A DNA stretch of 64,000 nucleotides from Rhynchopus sp. YZ270_cl-10 (GCA_964035575.1 OZ037898.1:434001-498000); one strand, 5' to 3'; counted from the stretch's first letter, positions 20,675 through 32,391 are shown. The notes: generated from the sequence alone by a model not told the origin. Program-made: numbers and translations.

Positions 20675-23600
20675 ATGGCAGCAGTAGACGTCATCGAAGG
20701 GAGTAGAGAAGATGTGGTTCGCCTAAAGAAAGGATGCATCGCACTGTTGGGAGAGGTGTTTGAGCGGATGGGGAATCCTTTAGCAGAAGCTATCACCGAG
20801 ACACATCGGAGGGCGATACGTATCTTTTGCGATGCGATACCTAAAGAAGAGGATCGAGCCTTTCTTAGAGTGTTAGAGGATATGGACCCTGTCTGCATTG
20901 ATAAGGAAGACCCTAAGGAGATCTTTCGGTTGCTTCATACTAAGGCGGATCCGGATTTTGGAGAGGTAGGGCCAAATCGGCATGTGTACAACCCGGCTAT
21001 TACTGTGAATGGAACGCCTCTGTCGCTTCCCATAGAAGAGCTTACACATGAGGCATTGGCGCAACTGATAGACCCAGCCCCTACCCCACACGCAGAGTTT
21101 CTTGCAGTAGAGTTGACCGCCACTGCAGTCCCCTTAGAGCAAGGAAGGGTTATTGAGAATGCGGCTCCTGCGCAGGTGAGGTTTCATATTAGAAAGGCCT
21201 ATTTTGAAGGGGAAGGGACCTGGGGAGGGTTTTGGGTGCAGTCGTTTTTGTACAAAACGTGGTACAGATTGCAGAATGGAAACCCGCAGGGGTTGACGCC
21301 TATCGCTGAGACGGAGGTGAAGGATGGCGCCTTTTCTGCAGATTTTTCACATTGGAAGAAGGTTTTGGTCGCGCAAGCTGCTGAATCAACCCTAGAAAGC
21401 GAGCTTGAAGACGTCTCTGTTGAGGTAATGACTGCCACCACTACACTGCTAAAAATGCTAGCCACCCGCTACTGCAAGACCGGATCCAGACCAGAATCAT
21501 ACCAATTCACCCAACAACAAACCTCAGCATTGAACGCAGCATTCCGCCCGGAAGCTCTGATGTACGCCAACCCCCACCTCGTCAACCCATCTGTGTGGGA
21601 GCGGTTTAAGGGCACGCCAACGTCGCGGCCTCACCCATACATCGGAGGGGTCATCTACACAGTAAACGGAGCTACCTGTACTCCAAGGGCGTACAAGGAG
21701 ATGAGTCTCGGTGGCACGCAGTTTGTTCAGAGGGGGATAGCGTTGTTGTGGTTTGATGAGGATGGGGAAGAGCGGTTTATTGCGTTTATGGTGACTTCAA
21801 CAAATTTGATGCCAGCTTCAGGCGGGAAGGACCGGGAATGGGCGATCAATAAATCACCAAAATCGAAGTTCACCGCTTCGCATTACCTTACAACACTAGA
21901 AAAGGACTCTATGTACGAACGGGTTGACGATGATGACGATGCACCAAAAAAACCCCCTCTCACCGAGGCTCAACTCGAAGCGAAGGATGCCGCAAAGAAG
22001 GCACGTCTTCAGCAACTCATTGGGAAAGCCAAGCGGGTTGAGATGTCCGACAGCTCCTCTTCAACCTCATCAGATCCGTTTGAACAGCAGACTCAGGTCG
22101 TCAAACCAGGGAAAAGGCAGCCTAACCAAAAGCCTAAACAGCAGAGGGCAAAGAAGAGACAGGACTCCTCCACGTCGTCGTCCTCGTATTCCTCTTCGTC
22201 ATCATCGGATGAATCGAAACCACCGAAAAAGAAGATACGCACCACTTCCCCTCCACGCCCTACCACTCCCATAGAGGTCATCGACATCTCATCTGAAGAA
22301 GAAGCGGCGAAAGGGGAAGGGGAGGAACAGGAGGTTCTAAGCGGCGACGAATCTGACCTTTCTGTCGATGTAGGTGCAGCCAATTCGTGCCCTGTGGACT
22401 CATTGGAACGCTTTGCGTTGTACACTAAAGCAATGCTCCGACGCATGCCAAAAGCAGTACGGAAAAACACCGAAGGTGATCACCGTTACGACCTAGAAAT
22501 CCCAGAAGGGGTAATGTCGTTGCTCGCCGCAAAGACAGTACAGAAATATGGGTCTGAAGTCAAAGAAATGCTTCAATTCGGGAAGACCCAAAAAAGGGCG
22601 TTCAGGATAGGGAGATTTGGGGGTGCGGATGGTGCGGTGTCAATTTGTTTGCAGCATTTTTTTGAAAATATGCCGAATTTATTGGAGCAACCATTGATTA
22701 ACGATGTCTTTGTTTGGGAGGACTGCCCAGAAAAGCGGAGATTCATTGCCTCTCAAGAGAACCCCCCGGCAGCCATTTTCCATTCCTCCTCAGAAGCCGG
22801 AGCATCCCAGGCGCACACCACCCGAGGTCTGCAAGAGATTCCTTCTGACATCGACATCTTATCGGTAAACCGCTCTTTTGTACAGACAACCGTCTCTAGG
22901 TCTGTTCTCGACTATATAACCCGCCATACTCCCAGCACCGTCATCATCGACTGTGGAGAAGAATGCGCAGTACCCGCAGTGCTCCATGGTGTGAGGAATA
23001 TCGAGGGATACAGTGGTGAGGCGCTTTCCTTTGATACTCTAGTGTATTACGCCCCGCAGGGAAGGATGGTGCATATAGTGGTAGCGTGCCTGCAGGCTAG
23101 TGAAGGGCAGATGGGGAAAATCTGTGATATAGTGCGGGGTTTGCAACTCCGTGCGGAAAATCCGTTGTGTGAGGTATCGCGGTACCTTCTTCCGACATCT
23201 TCTCCACAGTTATGGAAAATTCGCGAAAAGGGGGAAGGTGTAACACCACAGCACACTAATAGTGGACATTATTTTGCATCAAGGCATACTGCGTCGTGGG
23301 GGTGGAGGGAATATCTCGCTGGACTCTCATCAGATGCAAAGGCACGCATCGAGCGGGCTTACACTACACATGCTGGCGCAGATCCTTCGGAAGACCTTTT
23401 CACAAAACTACGTTTCATCGCAACCGAAGGTGATGTGGACAGCCTCGCTGCAGAAGCGAACCCGGTGGTGACAAATCATGGCCGCCCTTTGACGGGAGCA
23501 GAGCACATCGGGTTTTTGGGACTTTCCGCAGAGGGGCTCTGTGTAGACGGGTTTGGGGAGGCGTTTCTGCATGGTATAGCCGTCTCCGGGCTGTACGGTC

Positions 23601-26467
23601 CTGGTGGTGCTGTGGTGGCTGTAGCTGCCTTGCTTGCTTCTAATGTAGATGACTTCTCCATGGTGGACATCCTATCGACCAAAGAGCCACATAATAAAGT
23701 ATCCAATATAACACAAATTGAAGAAACCAAAATTATCCCAAAAGAAGGGCTCCTTGAGGCAGCAATGTACGCTCATTCTACCCGCCGTGTCTGTTCTTGC
23801 GAAGCACCAAATCAACTGTTTACCTCTTACTATCGGTGCGTCGACTGTGAGATGACGATGTGTGAAGAGTGCGAGAAGGCCTCGAAACCCTCGCATTCTT
23901 TAAGGCACGAAACCCGCCCCGCAGTGGTGGTCAACAGCGAGCTTCTGTTGTCGCGTGTTCCGAAGGAGGTGGCCTTTGGGATTGCAGAGTCTGAAGACCC
24001 GTATCAGCAGCGGGTAGCAACGTTCCTGCGTAACAGAGTACTGCACCTGAAAGACCTCAGGCGGGACCCCAACTGGGTGGCAGAGTATGCACACCCTTGT
24101 GGTGATGTGCGTGCGGCGCTTTGCTTTGCGGAGCAGATGTATGAATGGCGGGTCTACGCACGGCGGGAGATGGGGCCTGATGCAACCGAAGAATCGCGGG
24201 AGTGGGTTCCCCTTGTCATTGTCGATGGTATTGGAACGGTCACGCTTGCGGCCAAAGCTGTCACCGTACCGCTCCGCATGGAGACCACCACCCCAACCCG
24301 CTCTTGGGCAGGAGAGGTGACACAAAGCAACTCCCTCACCCCATCTACGGTGACCATCGAACCCTCAGACAACGCTACAGTATGCTCGATGACAGCAGGA
24401 ACGTTCCTCCGTCTTCCCAACTGTGGAGGTCCATGCGGGATGCTCTATAAAAGACAGCGTGAGGAAGGGCGGAGTCTCTTCCTTTTCCTCGATGCGCAAC
24501 CCGAAGGCGCGCCACAACAGGACCGCATGGTGGTGAGCAGTGAGTACGGCAGGCGGGCGGAACACCCAGCAAAGTTCCCTGAGGGGTGGCGGATATCCCC
24601 TACCACGGGGACGGAGGACGTCAATATCGAGTTGGCTGCCTTCAGCGTTGTCTCTGGTGGGGTTACCACTGACTCTGGCGACTACTTCACCGGATCCAAA
24701 CCGTGGTGCGAACCTTCTATTCCTGACAAATGCACTATACCCACTGTTGCATCGCGTGTTTGCGCACCAACAACACGCCTAGCCAAATCAATGCTCTCGA
24801 CCTACACACTGCGCAAACAATGGGTACAGCCCGAGAACGAAGCGCAGTCGATATGCACAACCTGTTACCAGCCGTCCACAGCTGCGCACAAAAGCTGTGC
24901 GTTGTACACAACAACTAATGTGCGGGTGGCAGTGCGTGAGGGGCGTGCCGTCATGGAGAAGGAAGTCTGCCTCGTCATCAACCCGATAGCGCTCATCCAC
25001 CGCGTCAAAGGCGAGCTTATGGAGGCAGCCGGGTCTGCGTCAGGTCTGCGCCGTACAGGGCCAGTCCGTTCTATGTGGTGCATTAACCGCAGTGTTGCGC
25101 CGTCTCCAGAGCCCCCCGCCGTCCTCCTCACCCAAGGCTGCAGCCCCGACCACAGCTACGACAATGTCTGCACGCAGTTCAATGAATACCAAACCCGTCT
25201 CTTCTCCTGGGTCGCAAAGCAAGAGGTCCACGGACAGCAGTGGTGCAACGAACGCGATGCGGAAGCCTCCCTCCACAATGTGACCATCGGGGTTACAGTG
25301 CAACAGAGCGTTCTGCTGCGAGGTGGGGTGCTCCTTGATGACATTAATTTCGGAAAACGAAGCATTCTGATGCATCTCATTTCGTTAAACCTTGCGCATG
25401 AACCAAGCGCGCTGGACCCTGACATTCTCCAAGGCATGACCACTGCGACGCTCATCATCAGCAACTCTCTAGACCAATGGCAGACCCTTGCCTCCCAAAG
25501 CAAGACACCAACTCTCACCCCTTCACCCGAGGAGCTGACGACACTCTCTGCAGACCAGATTCTCAACACAGTTGTTCTCATCACAGAAGAGACCTTCCTT
25601 CACAGCGTACCACCACTGCAGAAGCTGCACTGGCGACGCGCTATCCTAGAGCTCCCACCAGGGGCCTCTGAGGTGCGTAGGTTGACCGAAAGCTTTGGCG
25701 AAATCGATGGGTTTGCAAAGTGGCTGATCCACCCGAATGCGGTCTTCCCTTCCCCCGAGGCGTTGTGGCGGCATGCAGCAAGCCTAGGAGCATACCTCTT
25801 CAATCAAAACAGCTCTACCAGCTTCTCCGCCTCTCGCAGGCAATACCGTGCACAGGAGTTTCTCAATTCCTTCGCCCGCTCGCACCTCCCAAACCCTGGC
25901 CTCCAGGTACAACGCAAAACGATCACCCACAGCCTAGATGGTCTCGGCAGAATGCATTACTCTGAGGTAGATTCAGGTGATGTAGGGGCACTGCAGATAG
26001 CTGCTGCAGGGGTGGCGTGTGGGGAGGCAATGGAAGGGGGGAGGATTGTGCATTGTGCGAAGTACCTCCGTGATGTGTCCGCTGCTGGGGAGAGGGTGAT
26101 TGTGTTTGGTGTGTACAAAGTGTTGTTAGCTGTGCTGTCCTCACAGCTGAAGGCGCTTGGTGTGGACTGTATTGATTTGTACACTGTAACGGGGAGTGCT
26201 CTCTCGCAGGCGGTTCTCCGTACACATGCCCCATCCAGTGTTACCCTTGCAGAAGCATCGCTCTCCTCTCAAGCACTCTCTCTTGATTTGTCGCATATTT
26301 CGCATCTGGTTCACCTCCACCCATACCCGGGGCTCCCTCACCTCCGCAAACGACTCAAGGGGATTGCATCTAACCGTATTATTCGTACAACCCAAACACA
26401 ACCAGTCACCGAAGCTACCTTTCTAACTGAAGATACCATCGATGGAACGCTTTGTGAAGAAGAATAA
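20675..26467 (+). CDS. 1930-residue protein with zinc-binding motifs and a degenerate SNF2/Rad5-type ATPase
   Basis: A single uninterrupted frame from ATG. The N-terminal 400 residues are unassigned. A Ser/Lys-rich acidic segment (about 430-570) includes a VIDISSEEE stretch resembling a SUMO-interaction motif. A Cys/His cluster near 1040-1085 (CSCEAP..YRCVDCEMTMCEEC..H) looks like a ZZ- or B-box-type finger, and CTTC..C near 1392 is a second Cys group. From about 1500 the order follows Rad5/SHPRH-like SNF2 proteins: YQTRLFSWVAKQE, then GGVLLDDINFGKRS in the Walker A position, TATLIIS, WRRAILELPP where DEAH/DEAQ is expected, then a helicase-C-like region (about 1790-1905) ending RIIRTTQTQPV..TEDTIDGTL. 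The lost Walker B acids imply no ATPase activity. Its role is probably chromatin or DNA-associated scaffolding. The lack of introns contrasts with several neighbours. Confidence 0.75.
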   Translation: MAAVDVIEGSREDVVRLKKGCIALLGEVFERMGNPLAEAITETHRRAIRIFCDAIPKEEDRAFLRVLEDMDPVCIDKEDPKEIFRLLHTKADPDFGEVGPNRHVYNPAITVNGTPLSLPIEELTHEALAQLIDPAPTPHAEFLAVELTATAVPLEQGRVIENAAPAQVRFHIRKAYFEGEGTWGGFWVQSFLYKTWYRLQNGNPQGLTPIAETEVKDGAFSADFSHWKKVLVAQAAESTLESELEDVSVEVMTATTTLLKMLATRYCKTGSRPESYQFTQQQTSALNAAFRPEALMYANPHLVNPSVWERFKGTPTSRPHPYIGGVIYTVNGATCTPRAYKEMSLGGTQFVQRGIALLWFDEDGEERFIAFMVTSTNLMPASGGKDREWAINKSPKSKFTASHYLTTLEKDSMYERVDDDDDAPKKPPLTEAQLEAKDAAKKARLQQLIGKAKRVEMSDSSSSTSSDPFEQQTQVVKPGKRQPNQKPKQQRAKKRQDSSTSSSSYSSSSSSDESKPPKKKIRTTSPPRPTTPIEVIDISSEEEAAKGEGEEQEVLSGDESDLSVDVGAANSCPVDSLERFALYTKAMLRRMPKAVRKNTEGDHRYDLEIPEGVMSLLAAKTVQKYGSEVKEMLQFGKTQKRAFRIGRFGGADGAVSICLQHFFENMPNLLEQPLINDVFVWEDCPEKRRFIASQENPPAAIFHSSSEAGASQAHTTRGLQEIPSDIDILSVNRSFVQTTVSRSVLDYITRHTPSTVIIDCGEECAVPAVLHGVRNIEGYSGEALSFDTLVYYAPQGRMVHIVVACLQASEGQMGKICDIVRGLQLRAENPLCEVSRYLLPTSSPQLWKIREKGEGVTPQHTNSGHYFASRHTASWGWREYLAGLSSDAKARIERAYTTHAGADPSEDLFTKLRFIATEGDVDSLAAEANPVVTNHGRPLTGAEHIGFLGLSAEGLCVDGFGEAFLHGIAVSGLYGPGGAVVAVAALLASNVDDFSMVDILSTKEPHNKVSNITQIEETKIIPKEGLLEAAMYAHSTRRVCSCEAPNQLFTSYYRCVDCEMTMCEECEKASKPSHSLRHETRPAVVVNSELLLSRVPKEVAFGIAESEDPYQQRVATFLRNRVLHLKDLRRDPNWVAEYAHPCGDVRAALCFAEQMYEWRVYARREMGPDATEESREWVPLVIVDGIGTVTLAAKAVTVPLRMETTTPTRSWAGEVTQSNSLTPSTVTIEPSDNATVCSMTAGTFLRLPNCGGPCGMLYKRQREEGRSLFLFLDAQPEGAPQQDRMVVSSEYGRRAEHPAKFPEGWRISPTTGTEDVNIELAAFSVVSGGVTTDSGDYFTGSKPWCEPSIPDKCTIPTVASRVCAPTTRLAKSMLSTYTLRKQWVQPENEAQSICTTCYQPSTAAHKSCALYTTTNVRVAVREGRAVMEKEVCLVINPIALIHRVKGELMEAAGSASGLRRTGPVRSMWCINRSVAPSPEPPAVLLTQGCSPDHSYDNVCTQFNEYQTRLFSWVAKQEVHGQQWCNERDAEASLHNVTIGVTVQQSVLLRGGVLLDDINFGKRSILMHLISLNLAHEPSALDPDILQGMTTATLIISNSLDQWQTLASQSKTPTLTPSPEELTTLSADQILNTVVLITEETFLHSVPPLQKLHWRRAILELPPGASEVRRLTESFGEIDGFAKWLIHPNAVFPSPEALWRHAASLGAYLFNQNSSTSFSASRRQYRAQEFLNSFARSHLPNPGLQVQRKTITHSLDGLGRMHYSEVDSGDVGALQIAAAGVACGEAMEGGRIVHCAKYLRDVSAAGERVIVFGVYKVLLAVLSSQLKALGVDCIDLYTVTGSALSQAVLRTHAPSSVTLAEASLSSQALSLDLSHISHLVHLHPYPGLPHLRKRLKGIASNRIIRTTQTQPVTEATFLTEDTIDGTLCEEE

Positions 26468-27699
26468 GAAGGAAAAAAAATGGGGAGGGAAATAGGGGGG
26501 GGAAGGGAGGAGGGGAAAAAAAAAAAAGTAAACAGTTGTGTTTTGTGAACACAGAAAAAGGGGGTGTTTTTTTTAGGGGGTGTAATTGGGGGGGGATTGA
26601 TGCAAAGATGGTGTGCAGTATTCTTACAACTTTTTTTGGGGGTATTTGTTGTGTTGTTCAGATGTTTTTTTTTTTTTTTTTTGTTGTTCTTCTTTTTTTT
26701 TTGTGGGAAGAGGGGGAAGGTATTTCAGGTCACATTGCAGAGACACGGATGCTGCCAGATCTGGGAGATCTGGCCAGATCTGGCAGCATCCGTGTAGAGA
26801 GATGGGTGTTGTTTTTTGTTTTTTTGGTAAAAAAATACCCCAGTCAATCCCAACGTAAAAATAATCCACGAAACGAAAGCGAAACGATTTAAAGTTGACA
26901 CTGAGCAAAACCACACAAAAAAAAAGCAAAAAAAAAAAAATAAAACAAAAAGCCACAAGATATTAAAAAAAACGTACGAAGTCTGTCATGCAGCATGCAC
27001 ATTTTTTTCTCTACTTCTTTCAAAAAAATGCGTGGAGCGCACACAAGAAAAAAGCGAGGTGTTCTACACGTTATCAATTATGCAAGTATTCGAAAAAAAA
27101 GAAGAAGCAAACAAGAGAGCCTATGTCTCGCAAAACAAAGCTACAACCCCTCCCCCATTTTTCCCTATTTATAACAGATTTAAATTTCTACTTTATTTCC
27201 GCCCAAATTAGCGACTCAGGGTTTGTGCTCCATTATAGCCTATCTCCTACACTGCGAAACGGGCAGACCCCAACCGGACCCTACATCACACAGGATTCAT
27301 GTCCCTGTGTTCGCAGTGATCCTTTCACTCATCTGGATGATGAGTGGAAGCGGGAGTCGCACATATCAGATGTACACCTCGAAATGGATGTAAGACTATA
27401 TGGTTGGGTGTCCACCCCCCACGGTACATCCAGTCATACCAAAGGTACACTGTTCGAGAGGGCTTTTTTTTTGCACGTCAAACTTTCCCCCTTCCTCCAA
27501 CGTGGGGCCCGTTTTCGATGCATGCACCCCTATCCGAGATAGGTGATACAATACATCGTTTCCCCCTTCCTCCCACCTAACCCTCACCCGAACCCTTCGC
27601 GCTTTCCAGATCACTACGGTGCTCACACACACTCCCCTCTCCTCCTCCCCCCTTTGAGTTCCCCCCCTCCCCTCCTCCCTCCTCCCTCCTCCCTTCCCC
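26468..27699. other. Intergenic stretch with a hairpin and a family B repeat
   Basis: No gene is recognised. It holds a 51-bp perfect-arm hairpin (26744-26794) and a long family B copy (27368-27490) just before the transporter gene. A 5' leader intron from about 27444 (GTACACTG) to CTTTCCAG at about 27609 is possible. Confidence 0.55.
26744..26794. repeat. Hairpin with 20-bp perfect arms
   Basis: The arms ACGGATGCTGCCAGATCTGG and its exact complement enclose a 9-base loop (GAGATCTGG). The AGATCTGG motif appears three times in it. It lies 3' of the SNF2-like gene and could act at the RNA level or be a remnant of a small foldback element. Confidence 0.85.
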
Positions 27700-28956
27700 A
27701 TGACACCAGCAATGAAAAACGGCGTGTATGGGACCTTCCATGGTGTGTCCCAGAAAGGGTGTGGCTGTAAATGCGAGGGGTGTGGTACTGGGGAGACCTG
27801 TAGTGGGATGGCGTGCGCAGGGGGGGAGGGGCATGACGGCACAGTCCGCGAGCTGACTGTACGCCAGAGTGTTGTCTGCTGCGCTGCTGCTATGCTTCTG
27901 TTTTCTCAGGTTCCGACCGCGTTTTCGTATCTCCAAACGCTTGATGCGCAGTTGTTCACTACCTGTAACGTAATTTGTGGAAGCAACTCAATAGGGCTCT
28001 TGGTCCTCCCTTTTCTCTACCGCAATGATATTCGCAAGAAGCAGGTCCAAGCTGTGACGCGAAGAGAATGGATAATGGTGATGATTTCTGCATTTCTGTA
28101 CAGCGCTATGGGGCCGTTTTTTCAGTTTTCGGGGTTGAAGCGTACCAACGTCGAAACGCTTGCAATGATGCAGCGTGTGGAAAGCGTCAATCTCATCGCC
28201 TTTACGGCGCTCCTCGGGGATCTTCCGTCAAGGTGGTCGTTCCTGAATTGTTGCAGCATTTTGATTATCATTGCAACGTATTGTGTTATAAACATTACCA
28301 CTCTCGATATTTTGACGGGAGTCCTGTATTTGCTTGCATCCGGGTGGTGTTTCGGAATTTCCCTTATGATAACGAGAAGGGAGTTGGGGAAGATGACCCC
28401 CGGGGTCGTTTCGGTCTCTCGGGTGACCTTTGGGTTTATCTTTTATCACATCTTTTCGATTGGGATGGGGATGCAGGAGACGATTATGCAGGTATATTCG
28501 TTTGCGTTTTGGTCTTGGATGCTGTGGTATGGGCTGTTGTATGTTGTAGGTGGACAGTACATTTGGACGCTTGCGTTAAGGAATTGCTCGCCTTCGGTGC
28601 TCGCAGCAGGGATGACAGCGTTGTTTCCTTTGCAGCTGTTCTGGGCGTTTTTGGTCTTCCAGAGACTTCCCCCGACCGCAGATTTGCTTCTCGCATTTGC
28701 TCTATTATGCGTAGTAGCCAGTGGTGCTCTCGAGCTTCTCTCCAAACAAAGGAACCCCCACCCCGAACCCACCCCCCTCCTCCACCCCGACCCCGAGCAG
28801 CCCGCCGCCACCCCAACCCTCCTCTTCCAAACCGAGCCGGAGCTGTACCTCCCGATAGAGGATACGATGCTGCCAGGGGCGGTAGGGTGTTCCTGTAGGT
28901 GCGGGGTCAGAGGGGTCAAAGGGGCCAAAGGGGAGGACATGGCCAGAAGGAATTAG
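27700..28956 (+). CDS. EamA/DMT-superfamily transporter
   Basis: The single exon from ATG gives 418 residues. After a Cys/Gly-rich N-terminus of about 45 residues come roughly ten hydrophobic spans between about 55 and 345, the pattern of drug/metabolite transporters with two EamA repeats. Typical pieces include the QFSGLKRTNVETLAMMQRVE stretch, where DMT proteins carry the end of the first repeat's helix 3/4, and ALLGDLPSRWSFLNCCSI, where a new helix follows a short loop. The C-terminal 75 residues are Pro/His-rich and probably cytosolic. Substrate (sugar phosphate, amino acid, drug) cannot be read from the sequence. Confidence 0.8.
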   Translation: MTPAMKNGVYGTFHGVSQKGCGCKCEGCGTGETCSGMACAGGEGHDGTVRELTVRQSVVCCAAAMLLFSQVPTAFSYLQTLDAQLFTTCNVICGSNSIGLLVLPFLYRNDIRKKQVQAVTRREWIMVMISAFLYSAMGPFFQFSGLKRTNVETLAMMQRVESVNLIAFTALLGDLPSRWSFLNCCSILIIIATYCVINITTLDILTGVLYLLASGWCFGISLMITRRELGKMTPGVVSVSRVTFGFIFYHIFSIGMGMQETIMQVYSFAFWSWMLWYGLLYVVGGQYIWTLALRNCSPSVLAAGMTALFPLQLFWAFLVFQRLPPTADLLLAFALLCVVASGALELLSKQRNPHPEPTPLLHPDPEQPAATPTLLFQTEPELYLPIEDTMLPGAVGCSCRCGVRGVKGAKGEDMARRN

Positions 28957-29334
28957 AGGGGAGAGAAGGGGATGTCGAGGAGGTTCTGTTTTCACCTAAC
29001 GGAGAAATGAGAGGTTGTCTCTTCTTGTTAAAAGAGTGAGGTTGGTGTAGGGTCATTCCAGGGAGGGGGTGGGGGGGGAATGGTGGGGTGAGGATCTCTC
29101 TTCTGGACTGAAGGTGATGGGTGGGCGTGAGGTGGAAGAAGGGTCGGGGGAGATGGCACATGAGTTCTCTCCGATCAGCGCGCTGTTCTCATGTGTACCA
29201 CTGTGCGCCCCAGAGTGGAGATGTTGGGTGAGGTTGCTGGGGGGGAGGACAGATCTTTGCTGATACGTATCTGATATAGGCAGGGTGAGACCCGTTGGTG
29301 TGAGGTGAGCGTTTTTTTTTAAAGGGGTTTTAAG

Positions 29335-29398
29335 TAAGGTGACTAAGCACGAGAGGCTTAGGATCATCTTATAAACTTTTCTCTTTTTTTTTGACAGC
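29335..29398 (+). repeat. Repeat family A (GGTGACTAAGC type), intron-like copy
   Basis: Reads AGGTGACTAAGCACGAGAGG..ATCATCTTATAAACTTTTC, then a T-run and GACAG. Thus one copy spans from a GT after AG to a pyrimidine tract and CAG, the layout of a complete short intron. Relatives lie near 10697, 18580, 20055, 31681, 46440, 49358, 50788 and 62025. Confidence 0.65.
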
Positions 29399-30284
29399 AT
29401 TCACTGTCGAAGAAAGGAGAGAGTCAAGAGAGGTCCCCTTGCTTTTGAGGGTGGTGGGGGAGAGAGAGAAGCACATCGCTAGGGTTGAGCTACGAACTGC
29501 TTATGTTCTCTCTTGGGGGAAGTGGGGTTTAGGCATACAGCGTATGAGATCGTGGGGAGATGAGGTCATGGCAGCATAAAATGCAATCCTTTTTTTTTGT
29601 GTGTGTCTGGGTGTGTGTGTTGGAAGGGGATGTGGGTGTCATTACCCCCTGTGTGGAATATTTTACAATGCCTCGGGTGGTGTGCTTTTGTTTTGTGCGG
29701 TACAGCCGGTCATTGTACCAAGGTACACTGTTCACGAGAGGGCTTTGTACTTCAAGTCAACTTTGTTGTCCACCCCCCCCCCGGTGTTCTGATCACACAC
29801 CATAGGTAGACTCTCAGAAGAGGGTTTATTTTTGTTTTTCGAGTCATATATAATTTTTAGCGACCGAAAAAAAAAAACAAACCCCTCTTCTTATGTACCA
29901 CCGTATCCTGAAGGCGAGGTGCTTATTTGTGGTAGTTCGCCGTTCATCGTTGTTTTAGATCACTTTCAGGGTAGATCCTTATTTTCGCTAAAAACGCTAA
30001 AAATCCCAGATTTATTTTCGTTTTTTTCCTTTTTTTTTCTCTCCCGTTTTTGAATTTTTTCCGCGCAGGCCTGACGCTAACTTTCATGTTTTTGGGAAAT
30101 CGTGGGGTGTTGATGGTTTGTCCGCGAGCGAAGCGTGCGAAAAAAAAATGTAAGGTGTACCTCCGCGAGCGCAGCGAGCGGAAAAAATGAGTGACGGTCT
30201 AAAAAAAATCCAACAAGCAGGTTGGTACCGTACTCAGGCAGAATAGTGGTGTTTTTTTACACATCTCAGCTGTCGTAGAACTAG

Positions 30285-30850
30285 ACCCCAGGGGATAATA
30301 TAGGTTTTGGGGGTTTTCGCTGAAACTCGGTCGAGCCCAACCCAGCTCGTTAGGGCCTCCGGCGGAATATGAGAATTCCGTGGTTATCCTACTGCGGAGT
30401 TCGGCACTGCATTGATATTTGCACCAGGCACACGCAGTGACCTCAGTATATTTACAAAAAGAAACGGCGGTCGTGGCACCCATGGCGAAGCCACGGTACG
30501 CAACATTTCTAAAAATTGCGCTCAAAATTGCAGATATTTACTGCCAAACTAGTCATGGGAAGGGTGGGTTGCAATCTTGTGCCGCAGGCACGGTACGCTA
30601 CTTTTTTTTTTTTTTTTTTACGATTACCTACATTGTAGGCGGGTTTAGTGCTGCCGCGAGTGCTGGCACATGACCCTGGTACTGCCTCATACCACGTTTA
30701 CTTGTTGTTCTACGTGGCGGGGTTCCTCACCGCTCAAGGCAGTGGGGGACAGTTTCCCTGTTCTTGTTTTGAGGGGACTACACACTTTTTTTCTTTCGCA
30801 TGCTTCCTTTTCCTTCGGCGTTTGACCAATTAAATCGCATTCTGGCTGTG
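30285..30850 (+). repeat. Dispersed repeat family H, forward copy
   Basis: The segment (TTGGGGGTTTTCGCTGAAACTCGG..GGCGAAGCCACGGTACGC..GCCGCAGGCACGGTACGC..CCTTCGGCGTTTGACCAATTAA) matches the reverse complement of about 40610-41003 in patches. A shorter relative lies at 34215-34330 and a fragment at 1551-1600. Two GCGTACCG-based hairpin motifs recur in it. No protein is encoded. Confidence 0.75.
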
Positions 30851-32391
30851 ACCCTTGTCGGACACTGCGCCCTCTGACAAGGGTAATACTTTCTAGAAAC
30901 ATTCTGAAAAAAAGTGGTAGTGCCCGGCAAGAAAATTTTCAAAATTAAATAGGTAGTGCCGATGCACCAGCAGTTTGGGTGGGCGAGACAGCATTGGGTG
31001 AACCTCCGCGAGCGCAGCGAGCGGAAATTTTTTTTCGCAGTTTTTGGGCAAAGTTCAAAATCTCACTAAAAATTAAGTGGGGATTTTCGACAACAATACT
31101 GGGGCCCCTATGGATTTTTGGATTTTGGCCGAACAGTGCTGTGTTTCTGCCTTGGTCCGGTTGAAGTCTTTATTACTGGATCTCATACTCCGTACAGGTG
31201 ACCCATACCCGACCTTTAACACACACGCACTTCTTCGAAACCTCCACCCTCAGCACCAACCTTTTTACAATGGTCCGCTTTGCGGGTTTGCGGACATAGT
31301 AATTGTGTTCTTCAAGGTTATGCTTAAAAATTGTCTTCTGCAAGGTGACACTGAGAATTGACACTCATTGGTCCTTGTCTTATGAACTGAAGACAAATAT
31401 TAAAGGGGCATTAAGGGGCGGGCCGAAGGCCAGCCAAAGAAACGGTAGCGAACTTTTATTTTTTTTCCTTTTGGTTTCCCCCTTATTTTGACTTTCCGGA
31501 TCGATTGCGGACCGTGGTGGTGCCACTCTGTGCCTGGAAATTAGTAGGTAACCAAAAAAATGGGCCAGAGAAAAAAGGAAAAAAAAAAAGGAAAAAAAAA
31601 TAAAAAATCTCGAATCCTTATTTTCACTTTCGCTAAGGATCTACCCTGATCACTTTTGCCACCTTTTTTTTTTGCTTCAAAGGTGACTGAACTTATATCA
31701 TATTTCATCAACTTTTTTTTTTTGGCGCATCAGTTTTCTTGGCTCATATTATTTTGTTTTCTTTTCTTTTTTTTTTTTTTTTGGTTCCCCTTCCCATTGA
31801 CCTGAAGTGAGTGTTCCTCATTTGTTTCGGTTACTGCGTCGTTGTTGGAGCAAAAAAAAAAAAAAAAAAAATCTGAAAAAGAAAAAAAAGAGAGTTAGAT
31901 TCCTGCGCATTCCTAACCCCTTTTAGGTTAAGAAAGTTTCAAACACGAAACTCAAAACACCAAAAACAAACAAACAAAAAAAAAAGTGGAGCGCATATCC
32001 TCGGATGCCAACACTAATTAATGCATAAGTTTTCAAAAAAAAAAAAAGATTTTTTTTTATCCCTTTGCATGAGCTCGACTGAGCAGCGTTTTAGCACGTT
32101 TCAACTACTCATTTTTTTTTCCACCCCTGAACGCGTCTGAAAAAATCCCCTTAAGAAATCTGGGGGTCGAAACTCCCCTGACCCCCCATAAAAACAATCA
32201 CTGTTTTATGGAGAAAGCAGTGACTATGTGTTATCTTAAAAAGGAATTTCATTAGGGTTGAGGATTGCATCTATACCTTTTGAAATTCATTTCGTCTTTC
32301 GGGCGACTTTGTTAAGATATGTGTACGAGAGACACATTCATCTTTTCAACGTTTCTTTTGTTTTCTTTTTTTTTTTTTTTTTTGTACAGAA

